From contig NZ_FOLG01000013.1 in the NCBI RefSeq assembly GCF_900112335.1, positions 62,001 through 126,000 of the forward strand: a stretch of 64,000 nucleotides of DNA, read 5' to 3'. The position numbers and the translations under genes were made by a program. Positions within the stretch are counted from its first letter, which is position 1, and every line of letters begins with the position of its first letter. This DNA comes from Tropicimonas isoalkanivorans (GTDB taxonomy: Bacteria > Pseudomonadota > Alphaproteobacteria > Rhodobacterales > Rhodobacteraceae). The notes beneath the pieces were generated by a model that did not search any database, was not told where the DNA came from, and was given only the letters and a program-made list of their open reading frames with translations. Positions 26,869 to 35,549 of the stretch are shown one piece after another.

Positions 26869-27747
26869 TCACCGCCGGGACCGAGCCCGCTCTCTCGATA
26901 GGGCGAAGATGCCAGCGCCGATCACGATTGCTGCGCCGAGAACGACGTGTGCCTCAAGCCGCTCGCCGAAGACCACAACGCCGAGCGTGCTGGCGAACAC
27001 CAGTTGCAGGTACGCGAAGGGCTGCACTGCGCTGGCCTCGGCAACCTCGTAGCACCGGATCAACAGCCAGTGGCCCAAAGCCCCCATGAGACAGAGAAGC
27101 GTCATCCAGAGCCAGTCCCCACTGCTCATCGGTTCCCAGAAGGCGATTCCCACGACCGTCATGACCACCGCGCCCGCGACGCCGGTCCAGAAGAAGCTCG
27201 TCGACGCGCTGTCGCGCCTGGCGGCGTAGCGGGTGAGCAGGCCGTAGAGCGCAAACATCCCGGCTGCCGTCAGGGCCACAAATGCGTAGGGCGAGAACAC
27301 GCTGCGGCCGGGTTGCAGGATCACCAGGATTCCCAGAAACCCCACCCCGACCGCCATCCAGCGCAGCGGGCCGACTCGCTCGCCAAGCAGCGGAACCGAA
27401 AGGGCGGTGATGATCAGCGGATAGCAGGCGAAGATGGCATGCGCCTCCACCAGTCCCAACAGCACGAACGCCTGCACCGCCACGCAAATTTCGAGCGCCA
27501 GCAGCACGCCCCGGCCGATCTGCAGGAGCGGCTGGCGGGTGGCGGCGGCGGCCCGCACGCTCCCCGCCTGCCGGGCAGTTACGGTCATGACGAAGGCCGC
27601 GAAGAACCAGTACCGGATCATCACGATCATCAGCACGTTGTACTCGCCGGCGAGATGGCGCGAGATCCCGTCTTGCAAGGAAAAGACGAAGGTGGTGGCG
27701 ACCATCAGCGCGATGCCGAGCCGCTCGTTGTTGGCAACGGTGATCAT
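26869..27747 (-). CDS. EamA-family (drug/metabolite) transporter
   Basis: 292 residues, ten predicted membrane helices in two EamA repeats (about 8-140 and 150-285). The first repeat includes TTFVFSLQDGISRHLAGEYNVL, FACYPLIITALSVPLLGERVGPLRWMAVGVGFLGIL; the second ends with VQPFAYLQLVFASTLGVVVFGERL. Exports or imports small metabolites across the inner membrane; substrate unknown. ATG at 27747 overlaps the mnmD stop (ATGA). Confidence 0.92.
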   Translation of the reverse strand: MITVANNERLGIALMVATTFVFSLQDGISRHLAGEYNVLMIVMIRYWFFAAFVMTVTARQAGSVRAAAATRQPLLQIGRGVLLALEICVAVQAFVLLGLVEAHAIFACYPLIITALSVPLLGERVGPLRWMAVGVGFLGILVILQPGRSVFSPYAFVALTAAGMFALYGLLTRYAARRDSASTSFFWTGVAGAVVMTVVGIAFWEPMSSGDWLWMTLLCLMGALGHWLLIRCYEVAEASAVQPFAYLQLVFASTLGVVVFGERLEAHVVLGAAIVIGAGIFALSRERARSRR

Positions 27748-28421
27748 AAAGCGCGCTTCCCCGCCGTCATGTGCCGCTTGCGCCCGTACCCCGGCCTGCG
27801 CTCCACCGTGAAGCCCGCGGCGGTGAGCGCGCGGCGAACCTCGCCTGCAGCGGTGTAGGTGGCAAAGGTGCCACCGGGACGGGTGTGGCGGGCGACCTCG
27901 GCCATCAGGTCGGCCTGCCAGAGTTCCGGATTGCGGGCCGGCGCGAAGCCGTCGAGAAACCAGGCGTCGGCGGCGCCATCCCACGCCCGCAGGGTCTCGC
28001 GGGCGTCCCCCGGTATGAGGCTAGCGGAGACCGGGCCAACCTTGGCCGAGTTCGCCACCGGCGGCCAGACCTCCAGCAACGCGTCCCGCCACGGGGCCAA
28101 ATCCTCGAACGGCGCAAGGGCGCGGTCGATGTCGGGGCGGTCCAGCGGGTAGGCCTCGAAGCCGACGTAGCATACGCCGTCCACTCCGGCGCTCGCAGCG
28201 CATTCGGCCAACGCCAGAAGGTTCAGCCCCGTGCCGACGCCAAGTTCGGCGACCGTAAAGCCCGACTGCAAACGATCCGGCAACGCATTTCCTGCGAGGA
28301 ACACATGTCGTGTCTCCGCCAGCCCATTTTCGAGTGAATAGTAGGGGTCCTCGAACCTCTCCGATACCGGCACGTTTCCGTCCCGCCAGGTCAGGCGGGG
28401 GCTCTGGTCAGTCTTCTGCAC
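27744..28421 (-). CDS. mnmD: tRNA 5-methylaminomethyl-2-thiouridine methyltransferase (stand-alone MnmD)
   Basis: 225 residues matching the methyltransferase half of MnmC: LTWRDGNVPVSERFEDPYYSLENGLAETRHVFL, SAM site VAELGVGTGLNLLAL, DAWFLDGFAPARNPELW and RPGGTFATYTAAGEVRRALTAAGF. Methylates nm5U to mnm5U at tRNA position 34. A GTG at 28421 is the only sensible start; the longer frame to 29174 runs through the antisense of the next gene. The oxidase half of MnmC is not fused but is encoded divergently 51 nt away. Confidence 0.9.
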   Translation of the reverse strand: MQKTDQSPRLTWRDGNVPVSERFEDPYYSLENGLAETRHVFLAGNALPDRLQSGFTVAELGVGTGLNLLALAECAASAGVDGVCYVGFEAYPLDRPDIDRALAPFEDLAPWRDALLEVWPPVANSAKVGPVSASLIPGDARETLRAWDGAADAWFLDGFAPARNPELWQADLMAEVARHTRPGGTFATYTAAGEVRRALTAAGFTVERRPGYGRKRHMTAGKRAL

Positions 28422-28472
28422 CTGCTCTAGACCCCTGTTCAAACGCGCGGAGCATGGGCGAGAGGTGATGTC

Positions 28473-29519
28473 TTGGCAAGGATCGACGTAACGGTACGCG
28501 GGGGTGGGATTTTCGGCCTGTCCTGTGCCTGGGAACTGTGCCGCCGCGGCGCGAATGTGCGGCTGATCGAGACGACGCGCATCGGGGCAGGATCGTCGGG
28601 CGGGCTCGTCGGAGCGCTCGCCCCGCACGTCCCCGAAAAGTGGAACGCATTGAAAACTTTCCAGTTTGAAAGCCTGATCCTCGCGGAGCGCTTTTGGTTG
28701 GACGTGGCGCAGGCATCGGGTCGAGATCCCGGCTACCTGCGTAGCGGCCGACTGCAACCGATCCTCGACGAGGCCGGACTCGAGCGCGCGCGCGCTCGGG
28801 CCGTGGAGGCGGAGACGCTCTGGCAGGGGAAAGCGCGCTGGAGCGTGGTACGTGCGGAAGGCTTCGGCGACTGGGCCCCCCGCAGCCCGACCGGCTGGCT
28901 CATCCACGACACCCTGACGGCACGGCTCCATCCGCGCCGCGCGGCGGAAGCGCTGGTCGCGGCCATCGAGGGTGCGGGCGGCGAGATCGTCATCGGCGCG
29001 GCGGAGAATGAGGGAAAGGTCTTGTGGGCCACCGGGCACTGGGGGCTGGCGGATCTGAGCCGCGATCTCGGCAAGACCGTCGGCGTGCCTGTGAAGGGAC
29101 AGGCGGCGCTTCTCCGGCTCGACCGCCCGGAGGCGCCACAGTACTTCGCCGACTCCACGCACGCGGTTCCGCACACGGACGGGACCGTCGCGATCGGCTC
29201 AACCACGGAGCGGGAGTTCGACGCCGCCGAGACGACGGATGCGCAGGTCGACGCGGTGATCGCCCGCGCGAAGTCTGCCTGCCCTGCCCTGGCGGATGCA
29301 CTGGTGATCGACAAGTGGGCCGGCCTCCGCCCCCGCGCGCGGAGCCGGTCGCCGATGTTGGGCCAATGGCCGGGCCGGGACGGGCAGTTCGTCGCCAATG
29401 GGGGGTTCAAGACCGGGTTCGGCATGGCGCCCAAGGTCTCACAGGTGATGGCGGACCTGGTGCTGGAGGGTCGGGACGACATTCCCGACGGCTTCAGGGT
29501 GGAAGATAACCTGAAATAA
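28473..29519 (+). CDS. FAD-dependent oxidoreductase, candidate MnmC oxidase half
   Basis: 348 residues of the DAO family. The nucleotide-binding strand DVTVRGGGIFGLSCAWELCRRGANV starts the protein, followed by SSGGLVGALAPHVPEKWN, the conserved AALLRLD strand, and a C-terminal RPRARSRSPMLG...GQFVANGGFKTGFGMAP flavin motif. In E. coli the corresponding MnmC domain oxidatively removes the carboxymethyl group of cmnm5U34. Start is a TTG at 28473 with GAGAGG seven nt upstream; no ATG or GTG in frame fits the first beta strand. Divergent from mnmD; the assignment as a tRNA enzyme rests on this context. Confidence 0.8.
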   Translation: MARIDVTVRGGGIFGLSCAWELCRRGANVRLIETTRIGAGSSGGLVGALAPHVPEKWNALKTFQFESLILAERFWLDVAQASGRDPGYLRSGRLQPILDEAGLERARARAVEAETLWQGKARWSVVRAEGFGDWAPRSPTGWLIHDTLTARLHPRRAAEALVAAIEGAGGEIVIGAAENEGKVLWATGHWGLADLSRDLGKTVGVPVKGQAALLRLDRPEAPQYFADSTHAVPHTDGTVAIGSTTEREFDAAETTDAQVDAVIARAKSACPALADALVIDKWAGLRPRARSRSPMLGQWPGRDGQFVANGGFKTGFGMAPKVSQVMADLVLEGRDDIPDGFRVEDNLK

Positions 29520-29597
29520 CGACGCCGACGCCACCGGTGGGTGACCTCGGCGACGAAATCGTCAGTCGCGCAACCGGCCGGCTAAGCCAGGCCGCGC

Positions 29598-30119
29598 TTA
29601 TTCCTCGCAGCGCTTCTCCGCCTCTTCCATCGCTGCGGTGAAGCCCATGAGGGAGAACGTGTCCTTGGTCACGGTCCCGCGGGACGACCGTCCGGTGACC
29701 GTCGCCTCCGACCCGCGCTTGAGCGCCGTCACGAGCTTCGCATCATCCTCCGGGGATGCCGGCCACGCCCACTCCCCTTCGGTGAAGAGCTCGAAATCCG
29801 AGCCACCCACGTTCATCGTGACCGTGGACCCACCGGCGAAGGGATAGCCGCCGGTGAAGGAGACTTCGCCCGCCACCTTGGGTCGGAAGGTCACGAACAG
29901 CAGGATGTCGCCGCGGGTCACCGAAACCGGCTTGCCATCCTTCGTGTTCACGGTCTCCTTCGGTGAGGAAACACCCCAGCATTCCGTTGGGTCGGTCTCT
30001 ACGAAGACGCTCCAGTCCGTTTTTGCGGCGACCCTGTTGGTCGATTCCTGCGCCATCGCCGTCGCGGCGCCAAGAAGAATGGCGCCAGCCGCTAGTCCGG
30101 TCGTGATCCGGGAAATCAT
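29598..30119 (-). CDS. invasion-associated locus B (IalB) family secreted protein
   Basis: 173 residues. Signal peptide MISRITTGLAAGAILLGAATAMAQ, then an IalB-like domain: WSVFVETDPTECWGVSSPKETVNTKDG..., GDILLFVTFRPKVAGEVSF, AFAGGSTVTMNVG-type strands and a final EKRCEE whose Cys may pair with the early Cys. IalB homologues are periplasmic or outer-membrane proteins, studied in Bartonella but widespread in free-living relatives. ATG at 30119 gives the cleanest signal; a longer frame reaches 30272. Confidence 0.85.
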   Translation of the reverse strand: MISRITTGLAAGAILLGAATAMAQESTNRVAAKTDWSVFVETDPTECWGVSSPKETVNTKDGKPVSVTRGDILLFVTFRPKVAGEVSFTGGYPFAGGSTVTMNVGGSDFELFTEGEWAWPASPEDDAKLVTALKRGSEATVTGRSSRGTVTKDTFSLMGFTAAMEEAEKRCEE

Positions 30120-30284
30120 CTGTTTACGCAGCCTCCAGCTGTCTCTGCCTCGCTCAACCCGCTCGCGGCCCCTGGGGAACTCTTCATTGAGCGGAAGAAT
30201 TTTCATCCTACTGCCCATTATGCTAACGCATGTCGGTCGGGCGGGTGAAGCCCTTCGGGTCTTTTTTGTCATGGAGCAACGCGA

Positions 30285-31280
30285 ATGTCAGCCGTTGAGA
30301 TGGTGGAGCTTTGGCGCGGCGACATCCGGGAGTCCGTCCACCGGGGTCACGCGGTCGTCTGCGACGAGACCGGCGCAGTGGTGCACGCCTGGGGGGAACC
30401 GCAGAAGGTTGTGCTGCCGCGCTCCTCCGCCAAGGTGGTGCAGGCGCTACCGCTGCTTGAAAGCGGGGCTGCGGACGCGGCGAGATTGACGCCGGAACAG
30501 TTGGCGTTGGCCTGCGCAAGCCATAGCGGCGCGCAGATTCACATCTCGCGGGTGGAACGCTGGCTGTCGGACCTGGGGCTTGGCGAAGACGACCTGCGCT
30601 GCGGCCCGCAGGAGCCCTCCGACCCCGAAGAACATGAACGGCTTTTATGTACAGACGGCGTGCCCTGCCAACTGCACAACAACTGCTCTGGCAAGCACGC
30701 CGGATTTCTGACTCTGTCGCAGCACCTTGGCGCGGGACCGGACTACGTCGACCTGGATCACCCTGTGCAACAGGCCGTTCGTGCCAGTTGGGAAGAGGTG
30801 ACCGGCGAAACCAGCCCGGGCTTCGGAATCGACGGCTGCTCGGCCCCCAACTTTGCGGCAACACTCGCGGGGGTCGGGCGAGCGATGGCCCGCTTTGCGG
30901 CCGCGCGTGAGGGCATGGGGCGGCGGCAGGCGGGGCAGGAACGGCTGGTGCGTGCGATGATGGCGCATCCCGCGCTGGTGGCCGGCGAAGGGCGGGCCTG
31001 TACGGAACTGATGCGGGTCATGGATGGCGCGGGCGTGGTGAAGACGGGAGCGGAAGGGTTCTACGTGGCGATCCTGCCGGAGCGTCGGTTGGGCGTCGCG
31101 CTGAAGATCGAGGACGGGACGACGCGCGCCAGCGAATGCGCGATTGCCGCGATCCTGGTGTCTCTCGGCGTGCTCGACCGTGCCCATCCGTACGTCCGCC
31201 GCTATCTCGATCCCCATCTGCTGAACCGTCGGGGGATGGACACCGGACAAATGCGGCCGGTGCCCGGCGTCTTCGACTGA
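30285..31280 (+). CDS. L-asparaginase II family protein (ReAV type)
   Basis: 331 residues. The Rhizobium etli-type asparaginase, unrelated to E. coli AnsA/AnsB: SxxK in LPRSSAKVVQALP near residue 45, ACASHSGAQIHI near 75, and the Cys/Lys site NNCSGKHAGFL near 125, plus GIDGCSAPNFA. Hydrolyses asparagine to aspartate and ammonia, probably in the cytosol since no signal peptide is seen. ATG at 30285; divergent from the IalB gene and convergent with serB (15-nt gap). Confidence 0.92.
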   Translation: MSAVEMVELWRGDIRESVHRGHAVVCDETGAVVHAWGEPQKVVLPRSSAKVVQALPLLESGAADAARLTPEQLALACASHSGAQIHISRVERWLSDLGLGEDDLRCGPQEPSDPEEHERLLCTDGVPCQLHNNCSGKHAGFLTLSQHLGAGPDYVDLDHPVQQAVRASWEEVTGETSPGFGIDGCSAPNFAATLAGVGRAMARFAAAREGMGRRQAGQERLVRAMMAHPALVAGEGRACTELMRVMDGAGVVKTGAEGFYVAILPERRLGVALKIEDGTTRASECAIAAILVSLGVLDRAHPYVRRYLDPHLLNRRGMDTGQMRPVPGVFD

Positions 31281-31295
31281 CGAAGTGCCGCCGGG

Positions 31296-32174
31296 TCAGG
31301 CGGTCACGAACTCGTCTGCCGAATACCCCTGGATGTAGAGAAGGGCCGTCAGGTCACCGTGGTTGATCCGGATGTCGCACTCTGCGGCAACGACCGGCTT
31401 GGCGTGCAGCGCCACGCCTGCACCCGCCAGGTGCAGCATGCCCAGGTCGTTCGCGCCATCCCCGACGGCCAAGGCCTCCTCCACCTTGATGCCGAGCTTG
31501 TCGGTGATATCGCGCAACGCCGCAATCTTTGCCTCGCGGCCCAGGATCGGCTCCGCAGGCGCGCCGGTCAGCTTGTCGTCCTCCAACAGCAAGCGGTTCG
31601 CGCGGTGCTCATCGAAACCCAGTTGTTCAGCGATAGGGCCTGCGAAGGCGGTGAAACCGCCGGACACGAGGGCGGTGTAGGCCCCGTTCGCCTTCATCGT
31701 GGCGATGAGCTCCGGGCCGCCCCGGGTCAGGGTGATGCGCTCCGCCAGCACTTCTTCGATCACGCGTTCCGGCAGGCCTTTCAGCAATCCGACCCGCTCG
31801 CGCAGGGCGCCTTCGAAATCCAGTTCGCCGTTCATCGCGCGGGCGGTGATCTCCTTCACCCGTGCACCGACCCCGGCTGCGTCCGCCAGCTCATCAATGC
31901 ATTCCTGCCCGATCATGGTGCTGTCCATATCGGCCAGGAGCATCTTCTTGCGACGCCCTTCGGCAGGCTGCACCACAAGGTCGATGCCGAGCGACTGAAA
32001 GTCCTCCCAGACGGTCCAGCGGTTGTCCGGCATTTCCGCAATACTGAATTCCGCCGCTACCTCGGGGGACAGCCAGCGGGCCGCACTTCCGCCCCATGCG
32101 CCGCGCAGGGCCTCCACAGGGGGGCGCTCCAGGCGGGACGAATCAGGACTGGTGAGAAGCGTGACGACGAGCAT
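31296..32174 (-). CDS. serB: phosphoserine phosphatase
   Basis: 292 residues. An N-terminal domain of about 80 residues precedes a HAD phosphatase: motif I LLADMDSTMIGQECIDELAD (nucleophile and acid Asp), motif II ALVSGGFTAFAG, motif III Lys, and motif IV AVGDGANDLGMLHLAG. Final step of serine synthesis, 3-phosphoserine to serine. Divergent from serC-serA across 472 nt, so the whole phosphorylated serine pathway is clustered here. Confidence 0.95.
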   Translation of the reverse strand: MLVVTLLTSPDSSRLERPPVEALRGAWGGSAARWLSPEVAAEFSIAEMPDNRWTVWEDFQSLGIDLVVQPAEGRRKKMLLADMDSTMIGQECIDELADAAGVGARVKEITARAMNGELDFEGALRERVGLLKGLPERVIEEVLAERITLTRGGPELIATMKANGAYTALVSGGFTAFAGPIAEQLGFDEHRANRLLLEDDKLTGAPAEPILGREAKIAALRDITDKLGIKVEEALAVGDGANDLGMLHLAGAGVALHAKPVVAAECDIRINHGDLTALLYIQGYSADEFVTA

Positions 32175-32445
32175 GGCGGGTTCCGGTAGGTCAGATGCGC
32201 GGCTTTAAGCATGGACCGGTAACGAATTGCCAGCCCCGCGGTTTGATGCCCTGAATGCCCGCCGCACCAAAATTTCATCTAAACAGAGGCAAACAATAAA
32301 CAAATATGAAATCTACGGGTTAGCAGCCATACTGCGGAGGGGCCCTTCATTTGAGTTGTGCGACGCCCCGCGACGATTCCATTTCGCCAGAGTTCAAATA
32401 TAGGTTACTGTTTCTCTAATTGAAACAAACCACTCACGACGCGGA
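32175..32445. other. AT-rich divergent promoter region between serB and serC
   Basis: No protein gene is supported here. The block is clearly richer in A+T than its surroundings, especially 32270-32330 and 32390-32435, as expected of a divergent promoter for serB (leftward) and serC (rightward). A five-codon frame (MKSTG) at 32306-32323 and a small GCAG/CTGC hairpin follow, but neither can be given a function. Promoter hexamers are not convincing enough to place. Confidence 0.4.
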
Positions 32446-32479
32446 CGCCGGGGGCAGTTAAAGCTGCGCCCGGCGTTTT
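32446..32479 (+). terminator. terminator-like hairpin in the serC leader
   Basis: Arms CGCCGGG-GCAG and CTGC-CCCGGCG (32446-32457 and 32464-32475, 11 paired bases with one G/G mismatch) around a six-base loop (32458-32463), followed by TTTT. It lies 167 nt upstream of serC on the same strand with no complete upstream rightward gene to terminate, so it may act as an attenuator or end a short leader or sRNA. Confidence 0.65.
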
Positions 32480-32584
32480 CGATTTCGTCGAGACCTGGTT
32501 GGTGCGGCGACGGTGCCGCGAGCTCGAAACGCGGCATGCGGCGAAGACGCTTCATTGGTGCCTTGCGTGTTCTTCACGGAGAGC

Positions 32585-32646
32585 GTATCCGCCGAGGTGG
32601 GACACCCCTCCCCAACGAGGGGCATATATCTGGAAGGATACCACCA
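32585..32646 (+). promoter_or_regulatory. structured 5' leader of serC (serC-motif candidate)
   Basis: GTATCC (32585-32590) can pair with GGATAC (32636-32641), which includes the serC Shine-Dalgarno AAGGA; an inner hairpin CCCCTC/GAGGGG (32605-32622) is enclosed, and GGTGG (32596-32600) can pair instead with CCACC (32641-32645) next to the start codon. Both folds would hide the ribosome-binding site. A 'serC' RNA motif upstream of serC-serA is known in Alphaproteobacteria (Rfam, from memory); whether this is that motif needs a covariance-model search. Confidence 0.6.
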
Positions 32647-33801
32647 ATGGCGACTCCCTCCCCGGCTGCGCGGCCGGCGAACCCGAATTTCTCCTCCGGC
32701 CCCTGTGCCAAACCCCCCACATTCACGCTCGATAGCCTGAAGGACGCCGCCCTCGGCCGCTCGCATCGCGCGCCCATCGGCAAGGCAAAGCTTCAGGCCG
32801 CCATCGACCGGACCCGCGAGGTTCTGGGCGTTCCGGCGGAGTACCGCATCGGCATCGTGCCAGCCTCGGACACCGGGGCCATGGAAATGGCCATGTGGTC
32901 GCTTCTTGGTGCCCGGCCAGTCGAGATGCTGGCCTGGGAAAGCTTTGGCGCAGGCTGGGTGACCGACGCAGTCAAACAGCTCAAGCTCGATGCCGTCGTG
33001 AAGACCGCCGATTATGGCGAGATCGTCGATCTGGCCGGTGTGGACTTCGATAAGGACGTGGTCTTCACCTGGAACGGCACCACTTCCGGCGTGCGCGTGC
33101 CCTCCGGAGAGGCCATCCCCGCCGACCGTCAGGGCCTGACGATCTGCGACGCGACCTCCGCCGCCTTCGCGGTGGACCTGCCGTGGGACAAGCTCGATGT
33201 CACGACCTTCTCCTGGCAGAAGGTGCTGGGCGGCGAGGCGGCGCATGGCATGTTGATCCTGTCGCCCCGCGCGGTGGAGCGGCTCGAGAGCTATACGCCG
33301 GCCTGGCCCCTTCCGAAGATCTTCCGCCTGACCAAAGGCGGCAAGCTGATTGACGGGATCTTTCGCGGCGAGACCATCAACACGCCCTCCATGCTGGCCG
33401 TTGAGGACTACCTTTTCGCGCTCGACTGGGCTGCGTCGGTCGGCGGGCTCGAAGGGCTCATCGCCCGCGCCGACGCCAACACCGCCGTGATCGGTCGTTT
33501 CGTCGCCGAGAATGACTGGGTCGACTTCCTCGCCGCCGACCCGGCGATCCGCTCGAATACGTCGGTCTGCCTGAAATTCACCGACGACCGGATCAGGGAC
33601 GGCGCGGCCTTTGCCAAGGCGGTGGCCAAGCGGCTCGACAAGGAGAGCGTCGCCTACGACATCGGCGCCTACCGCGACGCGCCTCCGGGCCTCAGGATCT
33701 GGTGCGGCGCAACGGTCGAGACGTCCGACCTCGAGGCATTGATGCCGTGGCTGGCCTGGGCCTTCGAAGCGGAAATCGCGGCGCAGTCCGAACACGCCTG
33801 A
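32647..33801 (+). CDS. serC: phosphoserine aminotransferase
   Basis: 384 residues. Converts 3-phosphohydroxypyruvate to phosphoserine with glutamate. The alphaproteobacterial type: [44 protein letters not shown], and the PLP lysine in [27 protein letters not shown]. Start ATG at 32647, within the structured leader; the open frame continues to 32536 but the extra residues are not conserved. First gene of serC-serA. Confidence 0.96.
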   Translation: MATPSPAARPANPNFSSGPCAKPPTFTLDSLKDAALGRSHRAPIGKAKLQAAIDRTREVLGVPAEYRIGIVPASDTGAMEMAMWSLLGARPVEMLAWESFGAGWVTDAVKQLKLDAVVKTADYGEIVDLAGVDFDKDVVFTWNGTTSGVRVPSGEAIPADRQGLTICDATSAAFAVDLPWDKLDVTTFSWQKVLGGEAAHGMLILSPRAVERLESYTPAWPLPKIFRLTKGGKLIDGIFRGETINTPSMLAVEDYLFALDWAASVGGLEGLIARADANTAVIGRFVAENDWVDFLAADPAIRSNTSVCLKFTDDRIRDGAAFAKAVAKRLDKESVAYDIGAYRDAPPGLRIWCGATVETSDLEALMPWLAWAFEAEIAAQSEHA

Positions 33802-33874
33802 AACGAGTTTTCGGCCGAAAATTCGGGGGCCCGGCGGCCCCCGTCTTCCCCCTATTCAGACAGGAGTGCCTCCC

Positions 33875-35470
33875 ATGGCCCCCAAAGTTCTCGTTTCCGA
33901 CAAGCTCAGCGAAACCGCCGTGCAGATCTTCCGTGACAACGGCATCGACGTGGACTTCCTGCCGACCCTCGGCAAGGAGCCTGAAAAGCTGCTCGAACTG
34001 ATCCACAACTACGACGGCCTCGCCATCCGATCCGCCACCAAGGTGACCGAGAAGATCCTGGCGCGGGCCGACAATCTAAAGGTGATTGGGCGCGCGGGGA
34101 TCGGCGTCGACAACGTCGACATCACCGCCGCCTCCAAGAAGGGCGTGATCGTGATGAACACGCCATACGGCAACATGATCACCACCGCCGAGCACGCTAT
34201 CGCAATGATGTTCGCCGTGGCGCGCCAGATCCCCGAGGCCAGCGCCTCCACCCACTCAGGCAAGTGGGAGAAGTCCCTGTTCATGGGCGTTGAGCTTACC
34301 GGCAAGACGCTGGGCGTGATCGGCGCGGGCAACATCGGCGGCATCGTCTGCGAACGCGCCGTGGGACTGAAGATGAAGGTCATCGCCTACGACCCATTCC
34401 TCTCCGACGAGCGCGCCACCAAGCTGGGCGTGACCAAGGTGGATCTGGACGAGCTCCTTCGGCGCGCAGATTTCATCACGTTGCACGTTCCGCTGACGGA
34501 CAAGACGCGCAACATCCTCAGCCGTGAAAACCTGGAGAAGACGAAGAAGGGCGTCCGGATCATCAACTGCGCCCGCGGTGGACTGGTGGACGAGCAGGCA
34601 GTCGCCGACCTTCTGAAATCGGGACACATCGCCGGCGCGGCCTTCGACGTCTTCGCGCAGGAGCCGGCAAAGGAGAATCCGCTCTTCGGGCTGCCGAACG
34701 TCGTCGTCACGCCGCACCTCGGGGCCTCAACCACCGAAGCGCAGGAGAACGTCGCGCTTCAGGTGGCGCAGCAGATGTCGAACTACCTCAACACGGGGGC
34801 CGTCGAGAACGCGCTCAACATGCCGTCGGTGACCGCCGAGGAAGCCAAGGTCATGGGGCCGTGGCTGAAGCTGGCCGAGCACCTTGGCGCCTTCATCGGG
34901 CAGATGACCGACGAGCCGATCGAGGCCATCAACATCCTCTACGACGGCAAGGTGGCGAGCATGAACCTCGACGCGCTCGGCTGTGCGGCCATCGCCGGGG
35001 TGATGAAGGCCTCCAACCCGGAGGTGAACCTCGTCTCCGCGCCGATCCAGGCCGCCGAGCGCGGCGTGCAGGTGTCTCGTACCACGCAGGCGAAATCCGG
35101 GGTGTTCGACGCCTTCATCAAGCTGACTGTCGTGACGGAAAAGCGGGAACGGTCGATCGCGGGCACCGTCTTTTCCGACGGCAAGCCGCGGTTCATCCAG
35201 ATCAAGGGCATCAATATCGATGCCGAGATCGGCGAGCACATGCTCTATACCACGAACAAGGACGTGCCCGGCATCATCGGCACCCTTGGGCGGACGATGG
35301 GCGAGAACGGCGTCAATATCGCCAACTTCACCCTAGGTCGTACCGAACCGGGCAAGGATGCCATCGCGTTGCTTTACGTGGACGAACCGGTCTCGCCTGA
35401 GGTCATCCAGATACTCAAGGAGACGGGCCTGTTCCAGAACGTGAGCCCCCTCGCCTTCGCCGTCGCTTGA
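33875..35470 (+). CDS. serA: D-3-phosphoglycerate dehydrogenase
   Basis: 531 residues, the long form. Substrate/NAD domains (1-315) with GRAGIGVDNVDITAA, LGVIGAGNIGGIV (Rossmann), INCARGGLVDEQAV and PHLGASTTEAQENVA (catalytic His), then the intervening ASB domain (about 320-450) and a C-terminal ACT domain (DVPGIIGTLGRTMGENGVNIANF...) that usually confers serine feedback control. First step of the serine pathway. ATG at 33875 with AGGAG upstream, 73 nt after serC. Confidence 0.97.
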   Translation: MAPKVLVSDKLSETAVQIFRDNGIDVDFLPTLGKEPEKLLELIHNYDGLAIRSATKVTEKILARADNLKVIGRAGIGVDNVDITAASKKGVIVMNTPYGNMITTAEHAIAMMFAVARQIPEASASTHSGKWEKSLFMGVELTGKTLGVIGAGNIGGIVCERAVGLKMKVIAYDPFLSDERATKLGVTKVDLDELLRRADFITLHVPLTDKTRNILSRENLEKTKKGVRIINCARGGLVDEQAVADLLKSGHIAGAAFDVFAQEPAKENPLFGLPNVVVTPHLGASTTEAQENVALQVAQQMSNYLNTGAVENALNMPSVTAEEAKVMGPWLKLAEHLGAFIGQMTDEPIEAINILYDGKVASMNLDALGCAAIAGVMKASNPEVNLVSAPIQAAERGVQVSRTTQAKSGVFDAFIKLTVVTEKRERSIAGTVFSDGKPRFIQIKGINIDAEIGEHMLYTTNKDVPGIIGTLGRTMGENGVNIANFTLGRTEPGKDAIALLYVDEPVSPEVIQILKETGLFQNVSPLAFAVA

Positions 35471-35505
35471 CGCGCTGCGTTCGAAGAACCAGATGAAACG
35501 GACAA

Positions 35506-35530
35506 CGGGCGCGCCGCATCGGGGCGCCCG
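35506..35530. other. GC-rich inverted repeat after serA
   Basis: CGGGCGC (35506-35512) and GCGCCCG (35524-35530) form a seven-pair stem with an 11-nt loop, 35 nt after the serA stop. No T-run follows, so it may only partly terminate serCA transcription before the phosphatase gene. Confidence 0.4.
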
Positions 35531-35549
35531 CAGTCATTTGGGGCGGATC

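Noticed and set aside
32306-32323. MKSTG leader peptide in the serC leader
   Set aside because: Five codons with no Shine-Dalgarno and only one Ser codon; cannot be told from chance.
32458-33795. 445-codon open frame on the - strand
   Set aside because: Antisense to serC; no recognisable protein.
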